DNA from: Bacillota bacterium
Lineage (GTDB): Bacteria > Bacillota > Clostridia > Lachnospirales > Lachnospiraceae
Length of the DNA stretch: 44,133 bases
Assembly: GCA_023408815.1 (NCBI GenBank)
Contig: JAEYJO010000056.1
Coordinates: forward strand, 1 to 44,133
Direction: 5' to 3'
Part shown: positions 1 to 9,066 of the stretch, in pieces
Layout: every line of letters begins with the position of its first letter
Numbering within the stretch: the first letter of the stretch is position 1
Position numbers and translations under genes: made by a program
Notes under the pieces: generated by a model
Seen by the model: the letters and a program-made list of their open reading frames with translations, nothing else
The model's database searches: none
Told to the model about the DNA's origin: nothing

Positions 1-836
1 ATCACCATACTGCCGATTACAATGAGATTGCCGGGTATTACCGCCCGGGGCATGCGGATCTTAATTACGATACCAAATACGGCTTTCGGGACTACCGGGG
101 CGGAGGCCGTTCTTCGGGACGCGAAACGGTCGGACGTGTGGCAGCCGGAGCCATTGCCTGTAAGATTTTAGAGCAGCTGGGCATTACCCTGTCCTCCTAC
201 ACATTGTCTATCGGCCCCATCTCCATCGACAAAAACAATTTTGATAAAGATGCCATCATGCGCAATCCTCTTTACATGCCTGATATGGATGCCGCCGAAA
301 AGGCTGCCAGGTATCTGGAGAAATGTATGGAGGAGAAGAATTCTTCCGGCGGTATTATTGAATGTGTTATCCACGGCATGCCGGCGGGCATAGGCGATCC
401 GGTATTCGAAAAGCTGAACGCCAATCTGGGAAAAGCCATTCTTTCTATCGGTGCCGTAAAAGGCTTTGAAATCGGCGACGGCTTTTTAGTTTCCACCGCC
501 ACCGGCTTATCAAATAATGACAGCTATCAGGCGGATGAACAAGGAGACATTAGGAAAACTACCAATCATGCCGGAGGTATCACGGGAGGAATGAGCGACG
601 GCTGCGATATTATTTTCCGGGCAGCAGTAAAACCTACTCCCTCCATTGCCGCCACCCAGCAGACCGTGAATAAAAACAAAGAAAACATTTCCATAAACAT
701 AAAGGGACGCCATGATCCAGTGATTGTTCCGAGAGCTGTAGTTGTTGTTGAATCCATGGCAGCACTGACCGTCACAGATATGCTTTTTTCCAGTATGACA
801 TCGCAAATGGAAGACGTAATCCGCTTTTTTAAGTAA
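1..836 (+). CDS. aroC: Chorismate synthase, 5'-truncated by the window edge
   Basis: This is the C-terminal 277 residues of chorismate synthase, which converts 5-enolpyruvylshikimate-3-phosphate to chorismate in the shikimate pathway using reduced FMN. The reading frame is open from base 3 with no start, so the gene begins outside the window; the family is usually about 360-380 residues. Visible family features are the RGGGRSSGRETVGRVAAGA segment (conserved FMN/substrate loop), the GIGDPVFEKLNA segment, and the late segment NHAGGITGGMSDG followed by AVKPTPSI. A hairpin follows six bases after the stop codon. The next gene is convergent and metabolically unrelated, so aroC is the last gene of its transcript. 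The identification is secure; only the N-terminus is missing. Confidence 0.95.
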   Translation, partial: HHTADYNEIAGYYRPGHADLNYDTKYGFRDYRGGGRSSGRETVGRVAAGAIACKILEQLGITLSSYTLSIGPISIDKNNFDKDAIMRNPLYMPDMDAAEKAARYLEKCMEEKNSSGGIIECVIHGMPAGIGDPVFEKLNANLGKAILSIGAVKGFEIGDGFLVSTATGLSNNDSYQADEQGDIRKTTNHAGGITGGMSDGCDIIFRAAVKPTPSIAATQQTVNKNKENISINIKGRHDPVIVPRAVVVVESMAALTVTDMLFSSMTSQMEDVIRFFK

Positions 837-841
837 TAGGA

Positions 842-864
842 AAGTGTGTGAAGCACACTTTTGT
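842..864 (+). terminator. Stem-loop after aroC, probable terminator
   Basis: AAGTGTG and CACACTT form a 7-bp stem around TGAAG, followed by a short T-rich stretch, directly behind the aroC stop. The 17-nt right part recurs at 13030-13046. Confidence 0.5.
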
Positions 865-883
865 TCCAAATAAAATTCTTAAA

Positions 884-926
884 CAAAAACTCCGGGGACT
901 AGAAACGAAAGTGTTCTAATTCCCGG
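884..926 (-). terminator. Terminator of the xylB operon
   Basis: An interrupted inverted repeat: TCCGGG at 891-896 pairs with CCCGGA at 921-926, with an inner TAGAA/TTCTA pairing. Read on the minus strand it is followed by a GTTTTTG tail. It lies about 70 bases beyond the xylB stop, at the convergent aroC/xylB junction. Confidence 0.7.
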
Positions 927-993
927 AATACTATTTATTGAATATGGGAGCAATCCGCCAGGCGCACTGCTCATTATTTTTTACACTATACGC

Positions 994-2460
994 TTATATC
1001 TGACGGAACAATTCTTTTACCGTCGGATATATTTTTGCAAATTTGCTGTATTTCTCCTCGTACTTCGCTGCGATCTCCGGTTCCGGCTCTATCGTATCCA
1101 CGATCTTCACAAGCTTCGCCGCCGCTTCCTCCACTGTCGCGTATTCTCCGCAGCCTACCGCCGCCAGCATAGCTCCGCCGTAGCCCGGTCCTTCCTCGCT
1201 TTCTATCCTGTCGATCTTAATATTCAGTACATTAGCGATAATTTTACGCCAAAGAGGGCTTTTCGCACCGCCTCCGCAGATTTTGGAGCGCTCGATGTTG
1301 ATTCCGAGAGAACGTGCCACCTCGAAAGAATCGCGAATGGCAAAAGCAACACCTTCAAGTACTGCCTGTGTCATATCCGCCCGGGTCGTGTCCATGGTAA
1401 GACCGATGAAAGTACCTCGTGCATAAGGGTCGTTGAGCGGAGAACGCTCGCCCATTAAGTACGGCAGGAAATACACGTTGTTCTCTCCCAGCTTCGTAAT
1501 CGCCGACTGCTCCTTCGCATAATCGTGTTCTCCCACGATATCATCCATCCACCACTTGTTACAGGAAGCTGCGCTGAGCATACATCCCATCAGGTGATAA
1601 TAGCCGTCCGCATGAGCAAAAGCATGCAGCGCATTGTTCTTATCTACGCCGAACTGATTGCTGGAGATGAATATCGTACCTGACGTTCCGAGAGAAATGT
1701 TGCACATTCCGTCTCCTACCGTACCCGTACCTACCGCAGCAGCCGCATTGTCTCCGGCACCCGCTATGACCCTTACCGTCTCGGGAAGAGCCAGCTCCTT
1801 CGCCACATCGGCCTTTAATGTGCCTACTACATCCGCACTTTCATAAATACCCGCTAACTGCTCGCTCGTCACTCCGCAGATTTCCATCATTTCCTCAGAC
1901 CAGCATTTATGTTCCACATCGAAGAGCAGCATGCCGGATGCGTCGGATACGTCCGTGCAGAATGTGCCGGAAAGCTTATATGCGATGTAGTCTTTCGGCA
2001 GCATAATTTTCTTTATCCTGGCAAAATTCTCCGGTTCGTTTTCCTTGACCCAGAGAACCTTCGGTGCCGTAAAGCCGGTAAACGCGATATTCGCCGTATA
2101 CTTAGAAAGCTTATCCTTGCCGATTACCTGATTCAGATAATCCGTCTCCTTCGTCGTTCTTCCGTCATTCCAAAGAATCGCAGGGCGGATGACCTCATCC
2201 TTCTCATCTAAAATAACGAGCCCGTGCATCTGTCCGCCGAAGCTGATTCCCGCCACCTGCGACTTGTCGCAAGAGACAGTCAGCTCTTTCAATCCTTCCA
2301 CAACCGCGGTCCACCAATCCTCTGGATTCTGCTCAGACCAGCCGGGATGCGGGAAGAAAAGGGGGTATTCTTTGGATACGATGTTTTCTATTTTTCCATC
2401 CGCTGCCATAAGCAGAAGCTTAACGGCGGAGGTTCCCAAATCTATCCCTATATAAAACAT
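994..2460 (-). CDS. xylB: Xylulokinase
   Basis: FGGY-family sugar kinase of 488 residues, the usual XylB length; it would phosphorylate D-xylulose to xylulose 5-phosphate for the pentose phosphate pathway. The N-terminal ATP-binding motif IGIDLGTSAVK is at residues 4-14. The QMHG motif at 77-80, characteristic of xylulokinases within FGGY, and the GAGDNAAAAVGTG segment carrying the catalytic Asp near 237 are intact. The start is preceded by GGAGG with about 9 bases of spacing. It is the last gene of a unit with a sugar isomerase and a DUF4867 protein. The real substrate could be another ketose such as ribulose, since the neighbouring isomerase is of the fucose/arabinose type and no canonical xylA is in the window. 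Confidence 0.9.
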   Translation of the reverse strand: MFYIGIDLGTSAVKLLLMAADGKIENIVSKEYPLFFPHPGWSEQNPEDWWTAVVEGLKELTVSCDKSQVAGISFGGQMHGLVILDEKDEVIRPAILWNDGRTTKETDYLNQVIGKDKLSKYTANIAFTGFTAPKVLWVKENEPENFARIKKIMLPKDYIAYKLSGTFCTDVSDASGMLLFDVEHKCWSEEMMEICGVTSEQLAGIYESADVVGTLKADVAKELALPETVRVIAGAGDNAAAAVGTGTVGDGMCNISLGTSGTIFISSNQFGVDKNNALHAFAHADGYYHLMGCMLSAASCNKWWMDDIVGEHDYAKEQSAITKLGENNVYFLPYLMGERSPLNDPYARGTFIGLTMDTTRADMTQAVLEGVAFAIRDSFEVARSLGINIERSKICGGGAKSPLWRKIIANVLNIKIDRIESEEGPGYGGAMLAAVGCGEYATVEEAAAKLVKIVDTIEPEPEIAAKYEEKYSKFAKIYPTVKELFRQI

Positions 2461-2510
2461 GTTTTTTATTTCCTCCTATACGATCTAAATACGATGCCAA
2501 AGCATCAATT

Positions 2511-2548
2511 ATTGCTTGGAAAGCCCGATTTTAAGCTTCCCAAGCAAT
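2511..2548 (-). other. Intercistronic hairpin between isomerase and xylB
   Basis: ATTGCTTGG at 2511-2519 pairs with CCAAGCAAT at 2540-2548. It sits between the isomerase stop and the xylB start and has no T-run on the minus strand, so it is more likely an mRNA processing or stability element than a terminator. Confidence 0.5.
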
Positions 2549-2557
2549 ATTTAAATA

Positions 2558-4045
2558 TTATGCAAAAGGATTCTCCGTAGGATATCTTACTCCCTTTGGC
2601 TGATTGTAGCCGATTTCTTCTACCGGTACGCCGATATATTTAAAAACTTCATACAGTGACTTTCCGAAATGTCCGAATGCAACAGCGCCGTGATGAGGAT
2701 AATTGCCCTCGATCAACACATGGCGGTAGAAGCGTCCCATTTCAGGAATCGCAAAGATACCGATGCCGCCGAAGGATTTTGTAGCTACCGGAAGCACTTC
2801 TCCCTGCGCAATATAAGCACGCAGCTTGGAATCTGCCGTACTCTGCAGACGGTAGAACGTGATTTCACCGGGTAAAATATCTCCCTCCAAAGTTCCCTGC
2901 GTTACTTCTTCGGGAAGGTTTCTGGCCATAATCATCTGATATTTCATAGCACAGGATGACAGCTTCTTAGAGTTCGTGTTTCCGCAGTGGAAGCCCATGA
3001 ACGTATCGTTATGTGTATAGGCGAATTTACCCTTGATGCTTTCTTCGTACATATCCGCAGGCACGGTATTATTGATGTCGAGAAGCGTAACTGTATCTTC
3101 GCTCACACATGTACCGATGAATTCGCTGAGCGCTCCGTAAATATCCACTTCGCAAGATACCGGAATGCCCATTCCCGTCAGACGGCTGTTTACATAACAA
3201 GGAACAAATCCGAACTGAGTCTGGAATGCGGGCCAGCATTTTCCTGCAATAGCAACATATTTTCTATAGCCCTTGTGCTCTGCAACCCAATCGAGCAGGG
3301 TCAGCTCGTACTGAGCTAATTTCGGAAGAACCTCCGGCTTCTGGTTGCCTGCACCCAATTCTGCCTCCATGTCCTTTACTACATCGGGAATGCGAGGGTC
3401 ATTGTCATGCTTATGGAAAGCTTCGAATAAGTCCAGCTCAGAGTTTTCTTCGATTTCTACGCCGAGATTATAAAGCTGCTTAATGGGCGCATTGCATGCG
3501 AGGAAATTCAACGGTCTGGGACCGAAGCTGATGATCTTAAGGTCGGACAAGCCGATGATGCCGCGTGCGATCGGAACGAATTCACGGATCATATCCGCAC
3601 ATCCCTGCGCCGTTCCGACAGGATACTCCGGAATGTAAGCATTGATATTGCGAAGTTTCAAATTGTAGCTTGCGTTCAGCATACCGCAGTAAGCGTCGCC
3701 TCTTCCGCCGATCAGATTATCTCCGCTTTCTTCCGCAGCCGCTACGAACATTGCCGGTCCGTCGAAATGCTTTGCAAGCAAGGTCTCGGAAATTTCCGGT
3801 CCGAAGTTGCCAAGGTATACGACGAGAGCGTTACAGCCCGCTTTCTTAACATCTTCCAGCGCCTGTACCATATGAATCTCGCTTTCTACGATACAGATGG
3901 GACATTCATAAATATCATTCTTTCCATATTTGTCTTCATAAGCCTTAATGAGTGCTTTCCTTCTCTCCACAGAGAGGCTTTCCGGAAAACAGTCGCGGCT
4001 TACCGCAACGATACCGATTTTCACTTTGGGTAAATTATCAAACAT
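2558..4045 (-). CDS. L-fucose/L-arabinose isomerase family protein
   Basis: A 495-residue protein of the fucose/arabinose isomerase superfamily (COG2407-like aldose-ketose isomerases). These enzymes interconvert aldoses and ketoses with a divalent metal, which fits the adjacent ketose kinase. The N-terminal Rossmann-like domain starts VKIGIVAVSRDCFPESL, and the middle contains the SFGPRPLNF and GFVPCYVNSRL segments seen in this family. I chose the ATG at 4045 (MFDNLPK) because GGAGG lies 9 bases upstream; an in-frame ATG ten codons earlier lacks a good site. The start is 30 bases from the DUF4867 gene, and xylB follows. The exact sugar cannot be read from the sequence; D-xylose, L-arabinose, L-fucose or tagatose-type substrates are all possible. 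Confidence 0.85.
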   Translation of the reverse strand: MFDNLPKVKIGIVAVSRDCFPESLSVERRKALIKAYEDKYGKNDIYECPICIVESEIHMVQALEDVKKAGCNALVVYLGNFGPEISETLLAKHFDGPAMFVAAAEESGDNLIGGRGDAYCGMLNASYNLKLRNINAYIPEYPVGTAQGCADMIREFVPIARGIIGLSDLKIISFGPRPLNFLACNAPIKQLYNLGVEIEENSELDLFEAFHKHDNDPRIPDVVKDMEAELGAGNQKPEVLPKLAQYELTLLDWVAEHKGYRKYVAIAGKCWPAFQTQFGFVPCYVNSRLTGMGIPVSCEVDIYGALSEFIGTCVSEDTVTLLDINNTVPADMYEESIKGKFAYTHNDTFMGFHCGNTNSKKLSSCAMKYQMIMARNLPEEVTQGTLEGDILPGEITFYRLQSTADSKLRAYIAQGEVLPVATKSFGGIGIFAIPEMGRFYRHVLIEGNYPHHGAVAFGHFGKSLYEVFKYIGVPVEEIGYNQPKGVRYPTENPFA

Positions 4046-4075
4046 TATTCTTATCCTCCATTCTTTCTGCTGCAT

Positions 4076-4693
4076 TTACAGCGCAATATTTTCGCCCCGG
4101 ATACCATTTACCGCTCCTTCGATAGCAGCCTCGGCATGAGCAATCAGCCATTTATTCTTTGCCGTGAGCAATTTGTCCTCCGGATATGCACGGTCGGAAA
4201 CTTCCAATTCCGTATTGGTGCCCGCAGGAAGAATCACCACATTGCGAAAGGGCTTTCCGTCGACGCTGCACGGTGCATAATGCAGCGTTGTCGCATACAT
4301 TTCATATACCGTGCCTTCGGGAACGAAAAAGGCTTCCACTTTTGCGGAATCATAGGAAAAGTCTTCTTCTATATCCTGCTGTTTTCCAAGCAATAAAATA
4401 AGGTCAGATGCCGCAACTCCGAATTCAGAATTGCGATGATACTCCATCGCGTTCAGCTTGTTGTTCGTGCCGTTGCAATATCCAAGCTGTATCTCCAGCC
4501 CTCCGAAGAGACTGTTCTTGATGTCGTCAGCTATAGGCAGTTTCTCGAGCTCCGCAATTGACGGATAGTATACGACCGCATCTGCCGGCGCCTCTGTCTC
4601 TTTCATGGCGCTTATCAGCCGTGCGACGTCAAATCCATCGAAAACCCGTCCGTAGGCTTTATATGCCTCATCCATAATCGATTGAATCTTCAC
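4076..4693 (-). CDS. DUF4867 family protein (cupin-like)
   Basis: A 205-residue soluble protein that I recognise as the DUF4867 family, found beside fucose-type isomerases and FGGY kinases in Clostridia. The sequence EYHRNSEFGVAASDLILLLG and the later AFFVPEGTVYEMYATTLHYAPC are the sort seen in ureidoglycolate-lyase-like cupins, with His and Glu residues that could bind metal. Its biochemical role is not established to my knowledge. Position as first gene of the isomerase-kinase unit suggests a step in the same sugar pathway, such as mutarotation or handling of a sugar acid. The start is a GTG behind AGGAGGAG; an alternative ATG lies six codons inside. Confidence 0.7.
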   Translation of the reverse strand: MKIQSIMDEAYKAYGRVFDGFDVARLISAMKETEAPADAVVYYPSIAELEKLPIADDIKNSLFGGLEIQLGYCNGTNNKLNAMEYHRNSEFGVAASDLILLLGKQQDIEEDFSYDSAKVEAFFVPEGTVYEMYATTLHYAPCSVDGKPFRNVVILPAGTNTELEVSDRAYPEDKLLTAKNKWLIAHAEAAIEGAVNGIRGENIAL

Positions 4694-4783
4694 CTTGTAT
4701 CACTCCTCCTATTCTTCTATAAAGATGTTTATTATAGTTTTTATTATAGGACTTTTTTTTGCTCTTTTCTACCAATAACTTGT

Positions 4784-5635
4784 CTATTTCATAGCACTTT
4801 CTTGCCTTTTTCTCATTTCTCTTCTATATTTGTCCGGAGATATTCCAAAACGGGATGAAAAAGCCTTCGCAAAGCTTCTCGCATCGGGGAATCCGTTGTT
4901 CTCCGCGATCTTATTTACCGATTTGTCCGTGTTCAAAAGCTCCTTAAAAGCATACTCCACCCGCACATTTAAAACATACGTCTTATAGTTCACATTCGCA
5001 TATTTTTTAAAGATTCGGGACAGGTAGGTAGAGGAAAACCCGAAAATTTCCGCCACTTGTTCGAGTGTTATATCTTCCCTGAAGTGATCCTGTATATAAG
5101 AAGTGATCTTGAACAGTTTTTCCATCTGTCTGCTCTGCTTCACCCTCTCCTTGTCCACATTTGTCTCCCGATAACGTGTCAGGAGGAAATGCATCATTTT
5201 GTAGTAATCGCTCAGCACCTCCAGCTTATAGCCATACCTTTTTTCCGCATATGCTGTGTACATCCGGCGGATCAGCCGCACGAACTGTGCGTCCTCCTCC
5301 TTGTAGCCCTCGGAGGTATGACGGAAGAGAAGATATTCTTCTTCCTTATATTTGTGGAATTCCTCCGGAGGAATCTGCAATACGATCGTAAAATTCTCCT
5401 TCGATACGTCGATAGAGTGCACCTCGTTGGAATTGACGATGATGAATTTTCCCCTGGACAGCCCGTAATAAGAGGTATTGATATAAAAATCAATTTCTCC
5501 TTCAAAAACGAGGAATATCTCTATGCTGTCGTGCCAGTGCTTCGTCACGCGATAATTGCCGTTTCTTCCCTCAAATATGAACATTTTAAATGGGAGGTCA
5601 TCGTTGGGTAGTACGAGCTCACGCTTTAAGTCCAT
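4784..5635 (-). CDS. AraC-family transcriptional regulator
   Basis: A 283-residue one-component regulator. The N-terminal part (about 15-105: HWHDSIEIFLVFEGEIDFYI and following strands) is a cupin sugar-sensing domain. The C-terminal 100 residues contain two helix-turn-helix motifs, including QVAEIFGFSSTYLSRIFKK and the signature FPDARSFAKAFSSRFGISPDKYR. The start at 5635 (MDLKREL) is chosen because AGGAGCAGGAG is just upstream; an in-frame extension of 28 codons is Ile/Tyr-rich and not typical of the family. It is encoded 90 bases upstream of, and in the same direction as, the DUF4867-isomerase-xylB unit, so it probably activates that unit in response to a sugar. Confidence 0.88.
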   Translation of the reverse strand: MDLKRELVLPNDDLPFKMFIFEGRNGNYRVTKHWHDSIEIFLVFEGEIDFYINTSYYGLSRGKFIIVNSNEVHSIDVSKENFTIVLQIPPEEFHKYKEEEYLLFRHTSEGYKEEDAQFVRLIRRMYTAYAEKRYGYKLEVLSDYYKMMHFLLTRYRETNVDKERVKQSRQMEKLFKITSYIQDHFREDITLEQVAEIFGFSSTYLSRIFKKYANVNYKTYVLNVRVEYAFKELLNTDKSVNKIAENNGFPDARSFAKAFSSRFGISPDKYRREMRKRQESAMK

Positions 5636-5755
5636 GCTTTCTCCTGCTCCTTTTTGATGTGGTAAATGGTAAATATATATATACAATATTCTAGCATGTA
5701 TATAAGGCACTATCAACACGATAGCTATAAGTTCTATGCCGTTATAATAAAAAAA

Positions 5756-5792
5756 CGGCCGATTAGTTTTTTAACCGATCGGCCGCTTTTTT
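5756..5792. terminator. Bidirectional terminator between gatB and araC-type gene
   Basis: CGGCCGAT at 5756-5763 pairs with ATCGGCCG at 5778-5785. It is flanked by A-runs on the left and T-runs on the right, so it can terminate the gat operon on the minus strand and any plus-strand transcript. Confidence 0.75.
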
Positions 5793-5803
5793 ATTATTTC
5801 ATC

Positions 5804-7234
5804 CTACAAAAGTTCTTTCAAAAGTTTATTCACCATACCCGGTTCCGCTTTGCCCTGCATCGCTTTCATCGTTTGTCCCACCAGGAATCCAATCGCCTTT
5901 TCTTTGCCGTTTCGATAATCCTCGACAGATTGAGGATTGGCGTCTATTACCTCTTCTATCGTCCTGCGCAGTGCGCCTTCGTCGTTTACCGTCTTCAGGC
6001 CCTTTTCTTCTATATATAACTGCGGGTCAATATCGGTATTGAACATTATCTCAAATACTTCTTTCGCTACGGAGCTGTTGATCACCTTTTCTTCTGTGAG
6101 CCCGATAAGCTTTGCCAGATTCTCCGGGGAAAAGCGGATATCCTCCGGCTCCATACCATTCTCCTTCATCAAACGAAGGGTTTCTACCATAAGCCAGTTC
6201 GCCGCTTTTTTCGGCTGCCCGCAAAGAGCTGCGGTCCTCTCGAAAATATCCGCCATGTGTTTGGATCCGGTAATAATCTCTATATCATAATCAGGAATAT
6301 CGTACTCCTTTTTATAACGTGTTATCTTCTCCGCCCGCATTTCCGGTTGTGTTTCTTTAATCCGGGCTATCCATTCATCGCTGACCCTGATAGGGACAAG
6401 GTCAGGATCAGGAAAATACCGGTAATCCTGGGCGTCTTCCTTGCTTCTCATCGCATAGGATTCTCCCTTATTATCATCCCACCTTCTCGTCTCCTGAATC
6501 ACTTCAGCTCCTGCCTCCAGAAGGTCTGTCTGTCTTTCCCTTTCGCCCTCCACGGCACGTTTTATTGCACGGAAGGAATTCATGTTTTTCATTTCTGTTC
6601 TCGTTCCGAATTCTTTCGCACCAACTTCCCTAACGGACAGGTTCACGTCAGCCCTCATGGAACCCTCCTGAAGCTTGCAGTCGGAAACGCCAAGATACTG
6701 AAGCGTCAGGCGGAGTTTTTCCAGATAGGCTATTACCTCCTCTGCGCTTCTCATATCCGGTTCGGATACGATCTCTATAAGAGGAACACCGGAACGGTTA
6801 TAGTCCACGAGGGAGCATTCCTCCCATTCATCGTGAATCAGCTTACCCGCATCTTCCTCCATATGGATTTCATGGATTCCTACCGTTTTACTTCCGCCTT
6901 CTGTTTCGATTTCCACCTTGCCGTTTCTGCAAATAGGAAGATAGAGCTGGGATATTTGATAATTCTGTGGATTGTCGGGATAAAAATAATTCTTTCTGTC
7001 AAATTTACAATATTGTGTAATCGCGCATTCGGTAGCCAGCCCTACCGCTATGGCATATTCTAATACCTGCTTGTTCAGCACCGGAAGAGATCCCGGCATA
7101 CCGGTGCAGACCGGACAAGTATGTGTATTCGGCGCGCCGCCGAAGGCGGTGGAGCAGCCGCAGAAAATCTTTGTTTTGGTAGAAAGCTCAACGTGAACCT
7201 CCAGACCAATGACCGTTTCATATTGCTTAGCCAT
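5804..7234 (-). CDS. gatB: Asp/Glu-tRNA(Asn/Gln) amidotransferase subunit B
   Basis: A 476-residue GatB, full length for the family. It binds mischarged Glu-tRNA(Gln) or Asp-tRNA(Asn), phosphorylates the side-chain carboxylate and transfers ammonia delivered by GatA. Diagnostic segments are the start YETVIGLEVHVEL, the cysteine motif CGCSTAFGGAPNTHTCPVC (zinc site), KFDRKNYFYPDNPQNYQISQ, and the C-terminal YqeY-like tail ending VNKLLKELL. It is the last gene of an aspS-gatC-gatA-gatB unit with an 18-base gap to gatA. No oddities are seen. Confidence 0.96.
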   Translation of the reverse strand: MAKQYETVIGLEVHVELSTKTKIFCGCSTAFGGAPNTHTCPVCTGMPGSLPVLNKQVLEYAIAVGLATECAITQYCKFDRKNYFYPDNPQNYQISQLYLPICRNGKVEIETEGGSKTVGIHEIHMEEDAGKLIHDEWEECSLVDYNRSGVPLIEIVSEPDMRSAEEVIAYLEKLRLTLQYLGVSDCKLQEGSMRADVNLSVREVGAKEFGTRTEMKNMNSFRAIKRAVEGERERQTDLLEAGAEVIQETRRWDDNKGESYAMRSKEDAQDYRYFPDPDLVPIRVSDEWIARIKETQPEMRAEKITRYKKEYDIPDYDIEIITGSKHMADIFERTAALCGQPKKAANWLMVETLRLMKENGMEPEDIRFSPENLAKLIGLTEEKVINSSVAKEVFEIMFNTDIDPQLYIEEKGLKTVNDEGALRRTIEEVIDANPQSVEDYRNGKEKAIGFLVGQTMKAMQGKAEPGMVNKLLKELL

Positions 7235-7252
7235 ATCCTAGACCACCTTTCC

Positions 7253-8722
7253 TTATTTTTCTTCGTTTTTTATAGTGGGAGCGCCAAAGACACCTCTGGC
7301 CTTTTCATAGGTGTAAGCCGCCTGAATGATTTTCTTCTCCTGAAAGCAATCTCCGATAAGCTGCAACCCTATCGGAAGCCCTCTCGAATCCATCCCGCAG
7401 GGAACGCTGATGGCAGGAAGTCCTGCAAGGTTTACCGAAATCGTATAAATATCTCCCAGATACATCTTGATAGGATCTGCCAGGCTCTCTCCCAGCCGTG
7501 GCGCCGTGGTGGGTGCAACAGGACCGAGAATCAGATCATATTTGGAAAAGGCTTCGTCAAAAGCCTTTTTAATAAGAGCCTTCACCTTCAACGCTTTCAG
7601 ATAATACGCATCATAATAGCCTGAGCTCAGCACGAAGGAGCCTAACATAATCCTCCGCTTCACCTCTGCCCCAAAGCCCTCGGAACGGGATTTCTTATAC
7701 ATGCTGTGCAGCCCTTCGTATTCCTGAGCCCGGTGTCCGTATTTGATGCCGTCGAAACGTTCCAGGTTAGAACTGGCTTCCGCCGCTGCAATGGTATAAT
7801 AGGCGGGAATAGCATATTCTGCCAGACTCAAATCGAACTCTTCCACTACAGCACCTTTTTCTCTCAGTAACTGCGCCGCTTTTAAAACAGCTTCCTTCAC
7901 TTCGCTATCCAGTCCTTCTCCAAGATAATCCTTGGGCACACCGATTCGCATGCCTTTCACGTCTTCTATCAGGGCACTGGTGAAATCGGCATCCCTGGAC
8001 ACAGAAGTCGAATCCTTCTCATCATGGGAAGCGATTGCCTCGAGAATTGCCGCACAATCCGTTACGTCCTTGCTGATAGGCCCGATTTGATCCAAAGAAG
8101 AGCCGTAAGCGATCAGACCATAGCGGGATACGGTTCCATAGGTGGGCTTCATTCCCACCACGCCACAGTAGGACGAGGGCTGACGAATGGAGCCACCGGT
8201 ATCCGAGCCTAATGCAAAAAAGCATTCCTGTGCCGCCACTGCCGCGGCTGAGCCCCCGGAGGAACCTCCGGGCACCCTGCTTTCATCCCAAGGATTCTTC
8301 GTCTCCCCATAAGCGGAGGTCTCTGTGGTAGAGCCCATGGCGAATTCATCCATATTCGTCTTGCCTATCATAAGTGCACCGGCCTTTTCCAGATTTAAAA
8401 CCGCCTCCGAGGAAAAAACAGGAACAAAATTGCCAAGAATCTTCGATGCGCAGGTGGTTAAGATTCCCTCTGTGCACATATTGTCTTTAATTGCCATCGG
8501 TACTCCCGCCAGCGGTCCGGTCAGTTCTCCGTTTTCAATTCTTCTTTGAATATCTCCGGCTTTTTTTAATGCTCCTTCTCTGTCCACCGTAATGTAGCAG
8601 TTATATCGCCCTTCGCGGCTTTCGATACTGTCTATCACCGCAGCTGCCGCCTCCATTACCGTCACATCTTTTTTCTTTATTGCAGCCGACAGCTCCACGG
8701 CTGTCCATTGTAAAATATCCAT
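7253..8722 (-). CDS. gatA: Asp/Glu-tRNA(Asn/Gln) amidotransferase subunit A
   Basis: A 489-residue amidase-signature enzyme that hydrolyses glutamine and channels ammonia to GatB. The Ser-cisSer-Lys triad is visible: Lys in GVPMAIKDNMCT, the cis-Ser in PGGSSGGSAAAVAA, and the nucleophile Ser in GSDTGGSIRQPSSYCG. GatC precedes it by 11 bases and GatB follows by 18, giving the usual heterotrimer from one mRNA. Length and motifs are ordinary for the family. Confidence 0.96.
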   Translation of the reverse strand: MDILQWTAVELSAAIKKKDVTVMEAAAAVIDSIESREGRYNCYITVDREGALKKAGDIQRRIENGELTGPLAGVPMAIKDNMCTEGILTTCASKILGNFVPVFSSEAVLNLEKAGALMIGKTNMDEFAMGSTTETSAYGETKNPWDESRVPGGSSGGSAAAVAAQECFFALGSDTGGSIRQPSSYCGVVGMKPTYGTVSRYGLIAYGSSLDQIGPISKDVTDCAAILEAIASHDEKDSTSVSRDADFTSALIEDVKGMRIGVPKDYLGEGLDSEVKEAVLKAAQLLREKGAVVEEFDLSLAEYAIPAYYTIAAAEASSNLERFDGIKYGHRAQEYEGLHSMYKKSRSEGFGAEVKRRIMLGSFVLSSGYYDAYYLKALKVKALIKKAFDEAFSKYDLILGPVAPTTAPRLGESLADPIKMYLGDIYTISVNLAGLPAISVPCGMDSRGLPIGLQLIGDCFQEKKIIQAAYTYEKARGVFGAPTIKNEEK

Positions 8723-8733
8723 AGCGGCGCCTC

Positions 8734-9027
8734 CTAATCGAATGTCGGGGGAACCATGAACATGCCGTCCTTTTCCCCCGGTGCGTTTTTCAGGATTTCC
8801 TCCCTCATATCGCCGTTCGTCACTACATCCTCTCTAAAAACATTTTGAACGGAAAAGACATGCGACATCGGCTCCACCCCGGAAGTATCAAGTTCTCCCA
8901 GCTTGTCGATATAATCGAGCATTCTTCCCATATCCCTTTTGGCCTGCTCCTTCTCCTCTTCGGAAAGCTCAAGCTTGGCGAGAATGCCTACATATTCAAT
9001 TGTTTCATCATTTATTATATTTGTCAT
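8734..9027 (-). CDS. gatC: Asp/Glu-tRNA(Asn/Gln) amidotransferase subunit C
   Basis: A 97-residue GatC, the small belt subunit that stabilises the GatA-GatB complex. It shows the family pattern DETIEYVGILAKLELSEEE near the start and LDTSGVEPMSHVF in the middle, ending with the MFMVPPTFD tail. I chose the ATG at 9027 (MTNIIND) because AAGGAG lies about 9 bases upstream; a longer in-frame start exists 13 codons earlier, overlapping nothing but lacking support. aspS ends 40 bases upstream on the same strand. Confidence 0.93.
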   Translation of the reverse strand: MTNIINDETIEYVGILAKLELSEEEKEQAKRDMGRMLDYIDKLGELDTSGVEPMSHVFSVQNVFREDVVTNGDMREEILKNAPGEKDGMFMVPPTFD

Positions 9028-9066
9028 TTTGAACTTGCTCCTTTCAAATCCTAAGTCTCTAATCAT

